From Acidimicrobiales bacterium (GTDB lineage: Bacteria; Actinomycetota; Acidimicrobiia; Acidimicrobiales; Aldehydirespiratoraceae): a stretch of 40,975 nt of DNA. The position numbers and the translations under genes were made by a program. Every line of letters starts with the position of its first letter. Positions within the stretch are counted from its first letter, which is position 1. The notes under the pieces are model-generated. The model did not search any database and had not been told where the DNA came from. It was given only the letters and a program-made list of their open reading frames with translations. Below are positions 1 to 6,659 of the stretch, in pieces. The stretch lies in NCBI GenBank assembly GCA_029263175.1, contig JAJCXZ010000095.1, positions 1 through 40,975 of the forward strand, written 5' to 3'.

Positions 1-2235
1 GGCCACCCGGAACTCGAAGGTCCGCGATGTGCGCGAACGCGGAAGTCGTTCGCGCACCGGCTGAGCGACGATCTTCTCGACGATCTTCTCGACAACCCGG
101 ACCGGAGCGGCGGCCGTCTCGTCGTTGGACTCGGTGCCGTCGCCCGCCGACATCGGCTGAGCCACCTTGCAATTGTCGCGGTACAGGGCCACTGCCTTGA
201 GGCCGAGTCGCCACGATTCGATGAGCAGCAGTTCGATCTCTTCGATCGAGGCCTCTTCGGGGAGGTTCACGGTCTTGGAGATGGCGCCGGAGAGGAACGG
301 CTGCACCGCTCCCATCATCTTCACGTGACCGAGGTAGTGGATCGTGTTGTCGCCGAGTGAGCAGGCAAAGATGTCGGTGTGCTCGGCCTTGAGGCCGGGA
401 GCGCCGAGAACGGTGTGGTTCTCATCGATATGAGCGACGATGCCGTCGACTTCGTCAGGCGAGTAGCCGAGATGACGCAACGCCCGCGGAACGGTGCGGT
501 TGACGAAGCTCATCGAGCCACCGCCGACCAGACGCTTGAACTTGACCAGGCCGAGATCTGGTTCGACACCGGTGGTGTCGCAGTCCATCAGCAGACCAAT
601 CGTGCCGGTGGGGGCGAGAACGGTGGCCTGCGCATTGCGGACGCCGTCTGAGACCGCACGCTCGCACGCGTCGTCCCACGCCATTCGAGCGGCGTCGAGG
701 ATGCTGGTCGGAGCGAGGTCCTCATCGATCTCAGCAGCCGCGCCGCGGTGTTGTTCGAGCACACGAAGCATGTGCTCGCGGTTGGCGTGGAAGCCGGCGA
801 AGGGTCCCATGCGTTCGGCGAGCTTGGTGGACGTGCGGTACGCCTCACCCGTCATGAGCGCTGTGACCGAACCGGCGACAGCTCGACCGCTGTCGGAGTC
901 GTAGGGCAATCCGAGAGCCATCAACATGGCGCCGAGGTTGGCGTAGCCGAGGCCGAGCTGGCGGAATGCGCGGGTGGTCTCGGCGATCTTTTCCGTTGGG
1001 TAGTCGGCGTTGCCGACCAGGATCTCCTGGGCCGTGAACACGACCCGCACCGCGTGCGAGAACCCTTCGACATCGAAGCCGTCGGCCCCCAGCTCCTCGG
1101 GGCCGGTGAGGAAGCTCAAGAGGTTGAGCGAGGCGAGATTGCAGGCTGAATCATCGAGGTGCACGTATTCGCTGCAAGGATTGCTGCCGTTGATTCGGCC
1201 GGTGTTGGCCGCGGTGTGCCAGTGGTTGATCGTGGTGTCGAACTGCACACCCGGGTCAGCACATTCCCAGGAGGCTTCGGCAACCTGGCGGAAGAGCGCA
1301 CGGGCCTTCACCGTGGCAATCGTGTCGCCGTTCATGCGACCAACGAGGTCCCAGTCGGCATCGTTGACAACGGCTTCCATGAACTCATCGGTGACTCGCA
1401 CCGAGTTGTTGGCGTTTTGGTACTGGACCGAATGGATATCGGCACCATCGAGCGACATGTCGAAGCCGGCCGCCTCGAGGGCGCGTGCCTTGCGTTCTTC
1501 ACGTGCCTTGCACCAGATGAACTCTTCGATATCGGGGTGATCCGCGTCGAGGATCACCATCTTGGCGGCGCGGCGAGTCTTGCCGCCCGACTTGATCGTG
1601 CCGGCCGACGCGTCAGCGCCCCGCATGAAGCTGACCGGACCGCTCGCCGTGCCCCCACCGTCGAGCAATTCGGCGGAGCCGCGAATGTTGCTGAGGTTGA
1701 CACCGGCGCCACTGCCACCCTTGAAGATGCGGCCTTCTTCGGCGTACCAGTTGAGGATCGAGTTCATGTTGTCGTCGACCGAGAGAATGAAACAAGCCGA
1801 CGCCTGCTGAGGAACACCCTCGACACCGATGTTGAACCACACCGGAGAGTTGAAGGCGACTTTCTGTGCGACCAGGAGATGGGTGAGCTCGGCTCGGAAG
1901 GCTTCGGCCTCGGCGCGGTCGACGAAGTATCCGTCGCGCTCGCCCCAGGTGGCGATGGTGCCGACGATGCGGTCGATCACCTCACGAAGCGATCCCTCGC
2001 GCCCGCGTGTGCCTGGCGTCCCGCGGAAGTACTTCTGGGCGAGGATGTTGGTCGCGTTGACCGACCACGTCGACGGAACCTCGACCCCCAGCTGCTCGAA
2101 GGCGACGGAGCCGTCCAGGTGATTGATCAGCCGAGCGTCGCGGCGTTCCCACTCGACGTCGTCGTAGGGGTTGCGGCCTTCAACGGTGAAGCGACGGCCG
2201 ATGTCGAGGCCGGCGTGCTGCGGGGCGAGAGCCAT
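1..2235 (-). CDS. nrdJ: Vitamin B12-dependent (class II) ribonucleotide reductase, 3' end cut by the window edge
   Basis: Reduces ribonucleotides to deoxyribonucleotides using adenosylcobalamin to make the thiyl radical. The frame stays open from the ATG at 2235 to base 1, giving 745 residues of a family usually around 900-1000 residues long, so the C-terminal domain lies outside. Seen: the N-P-C-S-E-Y active-site loop at residues 352-357, then C-N-L-A-S-L-N-L at 365-372, and a T-T-G-V-E-P-D segment followed by K-R-L-V-G-G-G-S further on, all typical of NrdJ. The start follows a modest AAAGG-like ribosome binding site. The visible end reaches the R-x-R-x-S-R-T stretch that precedes the C-terminal domain in this family. 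The long leader upstream carries a cobalamin-riboswitch-like structure. No class I reductase genes are in the window. Confidence 0.95.
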   Translation of the reverse strand, partial: MALAPQHAGLDIGRRFTVEGRNPYDDVEWERRDARLINHLDGSVAFEQLGVEVPSTWSVNATNILAQKYFRGTPGTRGREGSLREVIDRIVGTIATWGERDGYFVDRAEAEAFRAELTHLLVAQKVAFNSPVWFNIGVEGVPQQASACFILSVDDNMNSILNWYAEEGRIFKGGSGAGVNLSNIRGSAELLDGGGTASGPVSFMRGADASAGTIKSGGKTRRAAKMVILDADHPDIEEFIWCKAREERKARALEAAGFDMSLDGADIHSVQYQNANNSVRVTDEFMEAVVNDADWDLVGRMNGDTIATVKARALFRQVAEASWECADPGVQFDTTINHWHTAANTGRINGSNPCSEYVHLDDSACNLASLNLLSFLTGPEELGADGFDVEGFSHAVRVVFTAQEILVGNADYPTEKIAETTRAFRQLGLGYANLGAMLMALGLPYDSDSGRAVAGSVTALMTGEAYRTSTKLAERMGPFAGFHANREHMLRVLEQHRGAAAEIDEDLAPTSILDAARMAWDDACERAVSDGVRNAQATVLAPTGTIGLLMDCDTTGVEPDLGLVKFKRLVGGGSMSFVNRTVPRALRHLGYSPDEVDGIVAHIDENHTVLGAPGLKAEHTDIFACSLGDNTIHYLGHVKMMGAVQPFLSGAISKTVNLPEEASIEEIELLLIESWRLGLKAVALYRDNCKVAQPMSAGDGTESNDETAAAPVRVVEKIVEKIVAQPVRERLPRSRTSRTFEFRVA

Positions 2236-2311
2236 GATGGGCGGCCTTTCAGGCAGAAATTCAGAGGAGTTCGAACGAGAAACCACAGTAGCGTAATTTC
2301 ATCGGTGTTGT

Positions 2312-2339
2312 ACAGAGAATAGTCATCCAACCACTCTGT
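2312..2339 (-). repeat. Inverted repeat in the nrdJ leader, between the B12-box element and the start
   Basis: ACAGAG at 2339-2334 and CTCTGT at 2317-2312 are exact inverted copies separated by 16 nt. The position, downstream of the aptamer-like element and about 75 nt before the start codon, would suit part of an expression platform or a protein operator. It does not match an NrdR box. Confidence 0.35.
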
Positions 2340-2390
2340 GTGAAAAGTGCCTGAGTCCGTTGAAGATGCTGTTGGTTCTTGACTTGAGCG

Positions 2391-2535
2391 GCTGCAGAGG
2401 GCGGATCTCCTGGGTCAGAGGGCAGCACATCGTGCAGCTTCCCCACACCGCCGGTGTAGGGCCCCCAAGGGACTGATTCGACTCACCTACCGAGACGCTT
2501 CGCCACCACCATCCTGGCGACCCGACCTCCACAGC
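2391..2535 (-). promoter_or_regulatory. Candidate cobalamin-riboswitch-like leader RNA of nrdJ
   Basis: Read on the minus strand, 2416-2400 is GACCCAGGAGATCCGCC, which matches the classic B12 box AGCCAGGAGACCTGCC at 13 of 16 positions. Directly 3' of it, 2400-2391 can pair with 2535-2526 over 10 bp (two of them G-U), closing the whole element as P1 does in cobalamin riboswitches. Inside it, 2523-2519 (GGGTC) pairs with 2416-2412 (GACCC) as a P2-like stem. Smaller hairpins ACACC/GGTGT and GCAC/GTGC lie in the arm region. The G-T-G-A-G-T-C-G-A-A-T-C stretch resembles the core of the family. The fit to the standard consensus is imperfect, so this may be a variant or a separate nrdJ-associated RNA class. 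Confidence 0.55.
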
Positions 2536-2542
2536 ACCTCCG

Positions 2543-2548
2543 ACACTA
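2543..2548 (-). promoter_or_regulatory. Possible -10 element of the nrdJ leader
   Basis: On the minus strand the hexamer is TAGTGT, which fits TANNNT. It would start transcription near 2536, exactly at the 5' strand of the proposed P1 stem of the leader RNA. That would give a leader of about 300 nt. No clear -35 is visible. Confidence 0.4.
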
Positions 2549-2648
2549 GGGTTCAGGGGTGTGGATCGGAAGGGGAACGGGTGTGGATTGTTGGTGGATT
2601 TCGCCGACTCTTTCCACAGTCTTTCCCCACCCGTAGTGCGAGGGCCGG

Positions 2649-2654
2649 TAGCGT
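2649..2654 (+). promoter_or_regulatory. -10 element of a probable leaderless transcript
   Basis: TAGCGT lies 7 nt before the GTG at 2662, so transcription would start at the start codon. There is no Shine-Dalgarno sequence, which agrees with leaderless translation. Confidence 0.5.
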
Positions 2655-2661
2655 CTCTCGT

Positions 2662-3411
2662 GTGCGACAGCTCCTGCCGAACCTGCTTGTGGATGTCGAC
2701 CCATTGGCCGTGTATCCCTACGATGCGCGGCCAACACCGCCTGACCGCCCGTGGGTGATGCTCAACATGGTGGCAAGTGTTGATGGCGCCATTGCGATCG
2801 ACGGACTCAGTGGCGGCCTCGGTGGACCCGGCGATACGCAGACGTTTCGGGCCATTCGTGCCAGCTGCGACTGGATTCTGGTGGCCGCGGGAACGGCGAG
2901 GGCCGAGCGCTACCGCGTGCCTCGCCCGGCCCCCGATGTGACCGAGGTACGCGTTGCTACCGGCCGATCCAGAGCGGCCCGCCTCGCGGTGGTGACCGCA
3001 TCGGTCGAGCTGGATCCCAGCCTGCCGATGTTCGCCGTCCAGGAGCCCGACGATGAGCTCCCGCTGATCATCACGGGTGCGACCCCGCCGCAGGATCGCG
3101 TTGCCAGGCTGGCAGGCATGGCGGAGTTCGTGCACCTCGACGCCGAGCGTCCCTCCCCACGGATGGTGATCAAGGAACTTCACAGCCGCGGCGCCTCCGT
3201 TGTGCTGGCCGAAGGCGGGCCGACGTGGAACGGCCAGCTGGCGGAAGCGGGATTGATCGATGAGCTGTGCCTCACGATTTCGCCGCACCTCGTGGGTGGT
3301 ACATCCCCCGGGATCATTGGCCATTCACCCGTTTCTCACGTGAGCGGGCTCACCCTCGAGCGCGTGCTCGAACACGGGAGTGCGCTCTTCGTTCGCTACG
3401 TGCGAGTCTGA
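2662..3411 (+). CDS. RibD C-terminal-domain-like (DHFR-fold) pyrimidine/flavin-type reductase
   Basis: A 249-residue protein with the RibD_C fold signature: M-L-N-M-V-A-S-V-D-G-A-I-A near residue 33 and a V-L-A-E-G-G-P-T-W-N segment near residue 191, followed by L-I-D-E-L-C-L-T-I-S-P-H-L-V-G-G. In this family the domain binds NADPH and reduces pyrimidine or related carbonyl intermediates. No deaminase domain and no other riboflavin genes are nearby, so the substrate is unknown. I chose GTG 2662 because a TAGCGT hexamer sits 7 nt before it. An ATG-initiated extension from 2581 would cross that promoter and carries non-conserved sequence. It is divergent from nrdJ and ends 4 bp from the LysM gene on the other strand. 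Confidence 0.8.
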   Translation: MRQLLPNLLVDVDPLAVYPYDARPTPPDRPWVMLNMVASVDGAIAIDGLSGGLGGPGDTQTFRAIRASCDWILVAAGTARAERYRVPRPAPDVTEVRVATGRSRAARLAVVTASVELDPSLPMFAVQEPDDELPLIITGATPPQDRVARLAGMAEFVHLDAERPSPRMVIKELHSRGASVVLAEGGPTWNGQLAEAGLIDELCLTISPHLVGGTSPGIIGHSPVSHVSGLTLERVLEHGSALFVRYVRV

Positions 3412-3415
3412 TCTC

Positions 3416-3799
3416 TCAACCCGCGGCGGTCGCGGGAACGATGATGCGTTGACCGGGCTGCAGTACGGCGCCATCGGTCAGGTCACTCAGCGTGCTCACG
3501 AGGGCACGGTGATCACCCTCCGGCTGCAGAGTGCGGGCGATGGTCCACAGCGTGTCGCCCGGCTGGACAACGACGACAGTCGCCTCGGCGGCCGCAACCG
3601 GATCGGGTGACGCATCGGCCTGGCGGCCGAAGGACAGGAGGCCGAGAATCATCCCGAGCGCCAGCGCCAGAACAACCAGGCGACGACGACGATAGACGGC
3701 AGCATCCAGCGGACGAACCCGGTGCGCTGCGTGCTCGACGGCGAATCCGTCGCCGGCGATGGTGGGCTGGAAGGTGTTGGGAAGAAGCGCTGCGGTCAT
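3416..3799 (-). CDS. LysM-domain membrane protein, probable SOS-induced cell-division inhibitor (YneA/Rv2719c-like)
   Basis: A 127-residue protein with a basic R-R-R-R stop before one membrane segment (about residues 41-57), a short linker, and an extracytoplasmic LysM domain (about 74-121, with V-Q-P-G-D-T-L-W-T-I-A and L-Q-P-G-Q-R-I-I-V-P). LysM binds peptidoglycan. The same architecture, divergent from lexA, is known for YneA in Bacillus and Rv2719c (ChiZ) in Mycobacterium, which delay division during DNA damage. Three SOS boxes lie in the 265-bp divergent region to lexA, which supports LexA control. Function is inferred from context; no catalytic domain is visible. Confidence 0.8.
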   Translation of the reverse strand: MTAALLPNTFQPTIAGDGFAVEHAAHRVRPLDAAVYRRRRLVVLALALGMILGLLSFGRQADASPDPVAAAEATVVVVQPGDTLWTIARTLQPEGDHRALVSTLSDLTDGAVLQPGQRIIVPATAAG

Positions 3800-3891
3800 G
3801 TTTTACATTCTGCTGAGAGGGTGTGACAGTGCCGGTTGGACGGAGCCTGCCAACGGTGCTGGGGGAGAGATTTCGATGAGGTACTTGACAC

Positions 3892-3905
3892 CGAACGAAT
3901 GTTTC
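3892..3905. promoter_or_regulatory. LexA (SOS) box 1, lexA/LysM intergenic
   Basis: CGAACGAATGTTTC fits the Gram-positive CGAAC-N4-GTTYG pattern with one end mismatch. It is nearest to the LysM gene. Confidence 0.7.
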
Positions 3906-3921
3906 ACGAACATGTGTCCGA

Positions 3922-3935
3922 CGAACAATCGTTCG
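3922..3935. promoter_or_regulatory. LexA (SOS) box 2, lexA/LysM intergenic
   Basis: CGAACAATCGTTCG has perfect CGAAC/GTTCG arms around a 4-bp spacer. It is 30 bp from box 1 centre to centre. Confidence 0.85.
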
Positions 3936-3947
3936 TTCAGTTAACAC

Positions 3948-3961
3948 CGAACACCCGTTCG
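3948..3961. promoter_or_regulatory. LexA (SOS) box 3, lexA/LysM intergenic
   Basis: CGAACACCCGTTCG is a perfect-arm SOS box and is identical, all 14 bases, to the one upstream of recA at 14387. It is 26 bp from box 2, so LexA dimers could sit on roughly spaced faces of the helix. Confidence 0.88.
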
Positions 3962-3972
3962 TTGTCAACAGG

Positions 3973-4014
3973 TCATCCACAAGGCTCGTTCTCATCATCC
4001 CCAGCTCATCCACA
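3973..4014 (+). promoter_or_regulatory. Two TCATCCACA direct repeats (DnaA-box-like) in the lexA leader
   Basis: TCATCCACA occurs at 3973-3981 and at 4006-4014, 33 bp apart. Each differs from the DnaA box TTATCCACA by one base. They lie between SOS box 3 and the lexA start. DnaA binding is a guess; they could be chance or another regulator's site. Confidence 0.3.
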
Positions 4015-4064
4015 GGGGCTCACCCCTCACCGTGGACGCGGCTCCGCAATCGGAGGAAACAGAC

Positions 4065-4694
4065 ATGTCCGACGTACTCACCCCCCGCCAGCGCCAGATC
4101 CTCGACGTCATCGTCGAGCATCAGAATCAGCACGGCTATCCCCCGTCGGTGCGCGAGATCGGGGTGGAGGTCGGCCTGAAGTCCCCTGCCACCGTCAAGG
4201 CCCATCTCGACAACCTCAAAGACGCCGGCTATCTCATCCGAGACCCGTCAAAGCCCCGTGCCATCCAGGTCCGCTACGAGGGCCAGTCCGGCGCGGCCGC
4301 CGAGCGTCGCCCCGTGCGCCACGTGCCTCTGGTCGGCGATGTGGCCGCCGGCACCGGTGTGCTCGCCGAGGAGAACATCGAAGAGATCGTGCCGATGCCG
4401 TCGGACCTCACCGGGGATGGTGAGCTCTTCATGCTTCGGGTTCGTGGTGAGTCGATGATCGACGCGGGCATCTTCGATGGCGACTTCGTGGTGTGCCACA
4501 GCCAGACCATCGCCGACAAGGGCGACGTGGTCATTGCCGGTATACCCGGCGAAGAGGCAACGGTGAAGACCTACGACGAGCGTGCAGGCAAGATCGTGCT
4601 CGTTCCGGCGAACGAGACGCTCACCGACATGGTGTTCGCGCCGAATGAAGTGCAGATCTACGGCCGTGTGGTCACGGTGATGCGCAAGCTCTGA
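4065..4694 (+). CDS. lexA: LexA repressor
   Basis: SOS repressor that blocks DNA-damage genes until activated RecA triggers self-cleavage. The 209-residue protein has the winged-helix DNA-binding domain at about residues 1-70 (T-P-R-Q-R-Q-I-L start, P-P-S-V-R-E-I-G recognition region). The peptidase half carries the Ala95-Gly96 cleavage bond and the Ser130/Lys168 catalytic pair (G-E-S-M and V-K-T-Y). The ATG at 4065 is preceded by GGAGG at 4052-4056; an upstream ATG at 4032 has no such site. It is divergent from the LysM gene with three SOS boxes between them, so it should autoregulate. It ends 15 bp from dapE, which converges on it. Confidence 0.97.
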   Translation: MSDVLTPRQRQILDVIVEHQNQHGYPPSVREIGVEVGLKSPATVKAHLDNLKDAGYLIRDPSKPRAIQVRYEGQSGAAAERRPVRHVPLVGDVAAGTGVLAEENIEEIVPMPSDLTGDGELFMLRVRGESMIDAGIFDGDFVVCHSQTIADKGDVVIAGIPGEEATVKTYDERAGKIVLVPANETLTDMVFAPNEVQIYGRVVTVMRKL

Positions 4695-4709
4695 GCGTGC
4701 GGCGGGCGC

Positions 4710-5789
4710 TCAGGCGCCGTTCACCACGAGGTCCTCTACGGCACGGAATGTGTCGAGCAAGTTCTCGCGCTCGAGGTACTCACCCTGGGTGTGGGCGATC
4801 GTTGGGTCACCGGGCCCGAAGTTCGAGGCCGGCACACCTCGTTCTGCGAAGAAGGCCACGTCGGTCCACCCGAGCTTGGCGCGCACCTCGAGCTGATTCC
4901 GCTCGACCAGAGCGGCGATCATCGGATCCCCGAGTCCGGGGCGAGCGGACGGCGACAGGTCCGTCAACTCCACGGTGTCCCCCTCCGCCAGCGCGGGCGC
5001 GAGTACCTCACGGACGTGCGCCTCGGCGTCTGCGCCGGAGCGGTCCGGGGCAAAGCGGTGATTGATGAGCACAGAGGCCTCATCGGGAACGACATTGCCG
5101 GCCACTCCCCCGCTGACATCAACCGCCTGCAGTGCCTCGCAGTATTCGCAGCCATCGACCATTGGTCGCCGTGCTTCATATGCGGTCAGGATGTCGAGCA
5201 CGTCGCCGAGACGATGGATCGCGTTGCGCCCCATCCACGGGCGTGCGGTGTGGGCCCGAGCGCCGGCCATGGTGACCTTCACACGGAGCGTGCCCTGACA
5301 TCCCGCTTCGAGGGCACCCAAGGTTGGTTCGCCGAGCAGCGCCACGTCGCCGTCGAGTAGCTCGGGCCGCTCCGCCTCGATCTCGCGCAATCCGTTGTGT
5401 CGAACCGCTACCTCCTCACGGGCGTAGAAGACATAACTGACATCGACGGCAGGCTCCGTCACGGTACGGGCGAGCTCCAACATGATGGCGACGCCACCTT
5501 TCATGTCGGTCGAGCCGCATCCGTAGAGCCGGCTTCCATCGACACGAGACGGCAGGTTGTCGTTGATCGGCACCGTGTCGGTGTGACCTCCGAGTACCAG
5601 TCGACGCCGTCGGCCGAGCTGGGTTCGGGCGATGAGGTTGTCGCCGACACGATCGACGGCAAGGTGCGGGCATGCCCGCAGCTCGGCCTCCAGGAGCGTC
5701 ACGATCTCCTGTTCGTTGAAGCTCTCGGACTCGATGTCGACAAGTGCAGCGGTGAGCCCGAAGACATCACCGGACGGGAGGGCAACCAT
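4710..5789 (-). CDS. dapE: Succinyl-diaminopimelate desuccinylase
   Basis: Hydrolyses N-succinyl-LL-diaminopimelate to LL-diaminopimelate and succinate in lysine/peptidoglycan synthesis. It is a 359-residue M20-family metallopeptidase of the actinobacterial length. Metal and catalytic residues are visible: G-G-H-T-D-T-V-P with His69 and Asp71, bridging Asp95 in S-T-D-M-K-G-G, and the Glu125-Glu126 pair in Y-A-R-E-E-V. L-L-G-E-P-T follows. The ATG at 5789 lies 7 bp after the dapD stop, so dapD and dapE are probably co-transcribed from the dapD promoter. The open frame continues upstream to 5948, but that part is only the antisense-like reading of dapD's end and lacks family similarity. Confidence 0.95.
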   Translation of the reverse strand: MVALPSGDVFGLTAALVDIESESFNEQEIVTLLEAELRACPHLAVDRVGDNLIARTQLGRRRRLVLGGHTDTVPINDNLPSRVDGSRLYGCGSTDMKGGVAIMLELARTVTEPAVDVSYVFYAREEVAVRHNGLREIEAERPELLDGDVALLGEPTLGALEAGCQGTLRVKVTMAGARAHTARPWMGRNAIHRLGDVLDILTAYEARRPMVDGCEYCEALQAVDVSGGVAGNVVPDEASVLINHRFAPDRSGADAEAHVREVLAPALAEGDTVELTDLSPSARPGLGDPMIAALVERNQLEVRAKLGWTDVAFFAERGVPASNFGPGDPTIAHTQGEYLERENLLDTFRAVEDLVVNGA

Positions 5790-5796
5790 GATCGAC

Positions 5797-6621
5797 TCAG
5801 GTGGCCTGGCCGTGATCGCGCAGAAACTGGTTGAGCGCTGACTTGTCGTGGCGCTCGCCCTCGGTGAGCCGCTTGATGACAAGAATGGCGGGCAGGCCGA
5901 ATTCGCCGCCGGGGAAGCTCCGAGGTCGGGTGCCGCCAACGGCGACACACCAGGACGGAACCTCGCCGCGGCTGATCTCTTCGCCGGTCTCCACGTCGAT
6001 CACGGGGACCGAGCCAGTGAGAATGGCCCCGGCTCCGAGCATCGTGCCTTCGCCCACTCGGGCACCCTCGGCCACGATGCACCGGCTGCCGATCATGCAT
6101 TCGTCTTCGATGATGACAGGCGCGGCCTGGGCGGGCTCGAGCACGCCGCCGATACCGACACCACCGCTGAGATGCACGTTCTTGCCGATCTGAGCGCACG
6201 AACCGACCGTGGCCCACGTGTCGACCATGGTGTTCTCGTCGACGTAGGCGCCGATGTTGGTGTAGCTCGGCATCATGACGACACCAGGAGCCTGATAGCT
6301 ACCCCAGCGAGCCTGGGCGCCGGGTACGACCCGCACGCCGCGCGCCATGTAGTTCGTCTTCAGCGGGATCTTGTCGGCGTATTCGAACGGCCCGTTCTCG
6401 ATGGTCTCCATCTCGGAGACCTTGAACAACAACATCACCGCGTACTTGCACCACTGGTTGACCGTCACACCGCCCTGGTCGTTGATCTGGGCGACGCGGG
6501 CCACCCCGGTGTCGAGCGCGTCGATCGCTTCGTGGACCGTGGCGATGATCTCGGGATCCTTGGTGTCAAGGGTGTCGCGCCCTTCCCAGAGCGTCTCGAT
6601 ACGGCTTTGGAGGTCAGACAT
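5797..6621 (-). CDS. dapD: 2,3,4,5-tetrahydropyridine-2,6-dicarboxylate N-succinyltransferase (E. coli-type DapD)
   Basis: Transfers succinyl from succinyl-CoA to tetrahydrodipicolinate, committing to the succinylase route. The 274-residue protein has a left-handed beta-helix core with M-P-S-Y-T-N-I-G-A-Y-V-D and M-V-D-T-W-A-T-V-G-S-C-A-Q-I-G-K-N-V-H-L-S-G-G-V-G-I-G-G, nearly the same as E. coli DapD from my memory of that protein. Its length also fits the E. coli type (about 274) rather than the longer, divergent DapD of mycobacteria and corynebacteria (about 317). It heads the dapD-dapE pair. A TAACCT hexamer ends 6 nt before the ATG and there is no ribosome binding site, so the message is probably leaderless. 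Confidence 0.95.
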   Translation of the reverse strand: MSDLQSRIETLWEGRDTLDTKDPEIIATVHEAIDALDTGVARVAQINDQGGVTVNQWCKYAVMLLFKVSEMETIENGPFEYADKIPLKTNYMARGVRVVPGAQARWGSYQAPGVVMMPSYTNIGAYVDENTMVDTWATVGSCAQIGKNVHLSGGVGIGGVLEPAQAAPVIIEDECMIGSRCIVAEGARVGEGTMLGAGAILTGSVPVIDVETGEEISRGEVPSWCVAVGGTRPRSFPGGEFGLPAILVIKRLTEGERHDKSALNQFLRDHGQAT

Positions 6622-6627
6622 GGCCGC

Positions 6628-6633
6628 AGGTTA
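6628..6633 (-). promoter_or_regulatory. -10 element of leaderless dapD transcript
   Basis: TAACCT on the minus strand, 6 nt before the dapD ATG. It lies in the 38-bp gap after dapC, so dapDE can be transcribed separately from the upstream mia-dapF-hflX-dapC run. Confidence 0.5.
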
Positions 6634-6659
6634 GCGGCCCATCGCAGGCCCCCGTCAGC

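Noticed and set aside
1159-2322. Long plus-strand open frame (387 codons) over nrdJ
   Set aside because: It is antisense to well-conserved nrdJ and its product has low-complexity, shadow-like composition.
2551-2620. Cluster of TGTGGAT/TTTCCACA motifs as a replication origin
   Set aside because: Only partial DnaA-box matches, no AT-rich unwinding region, and no dnaA/dnaN nearby.
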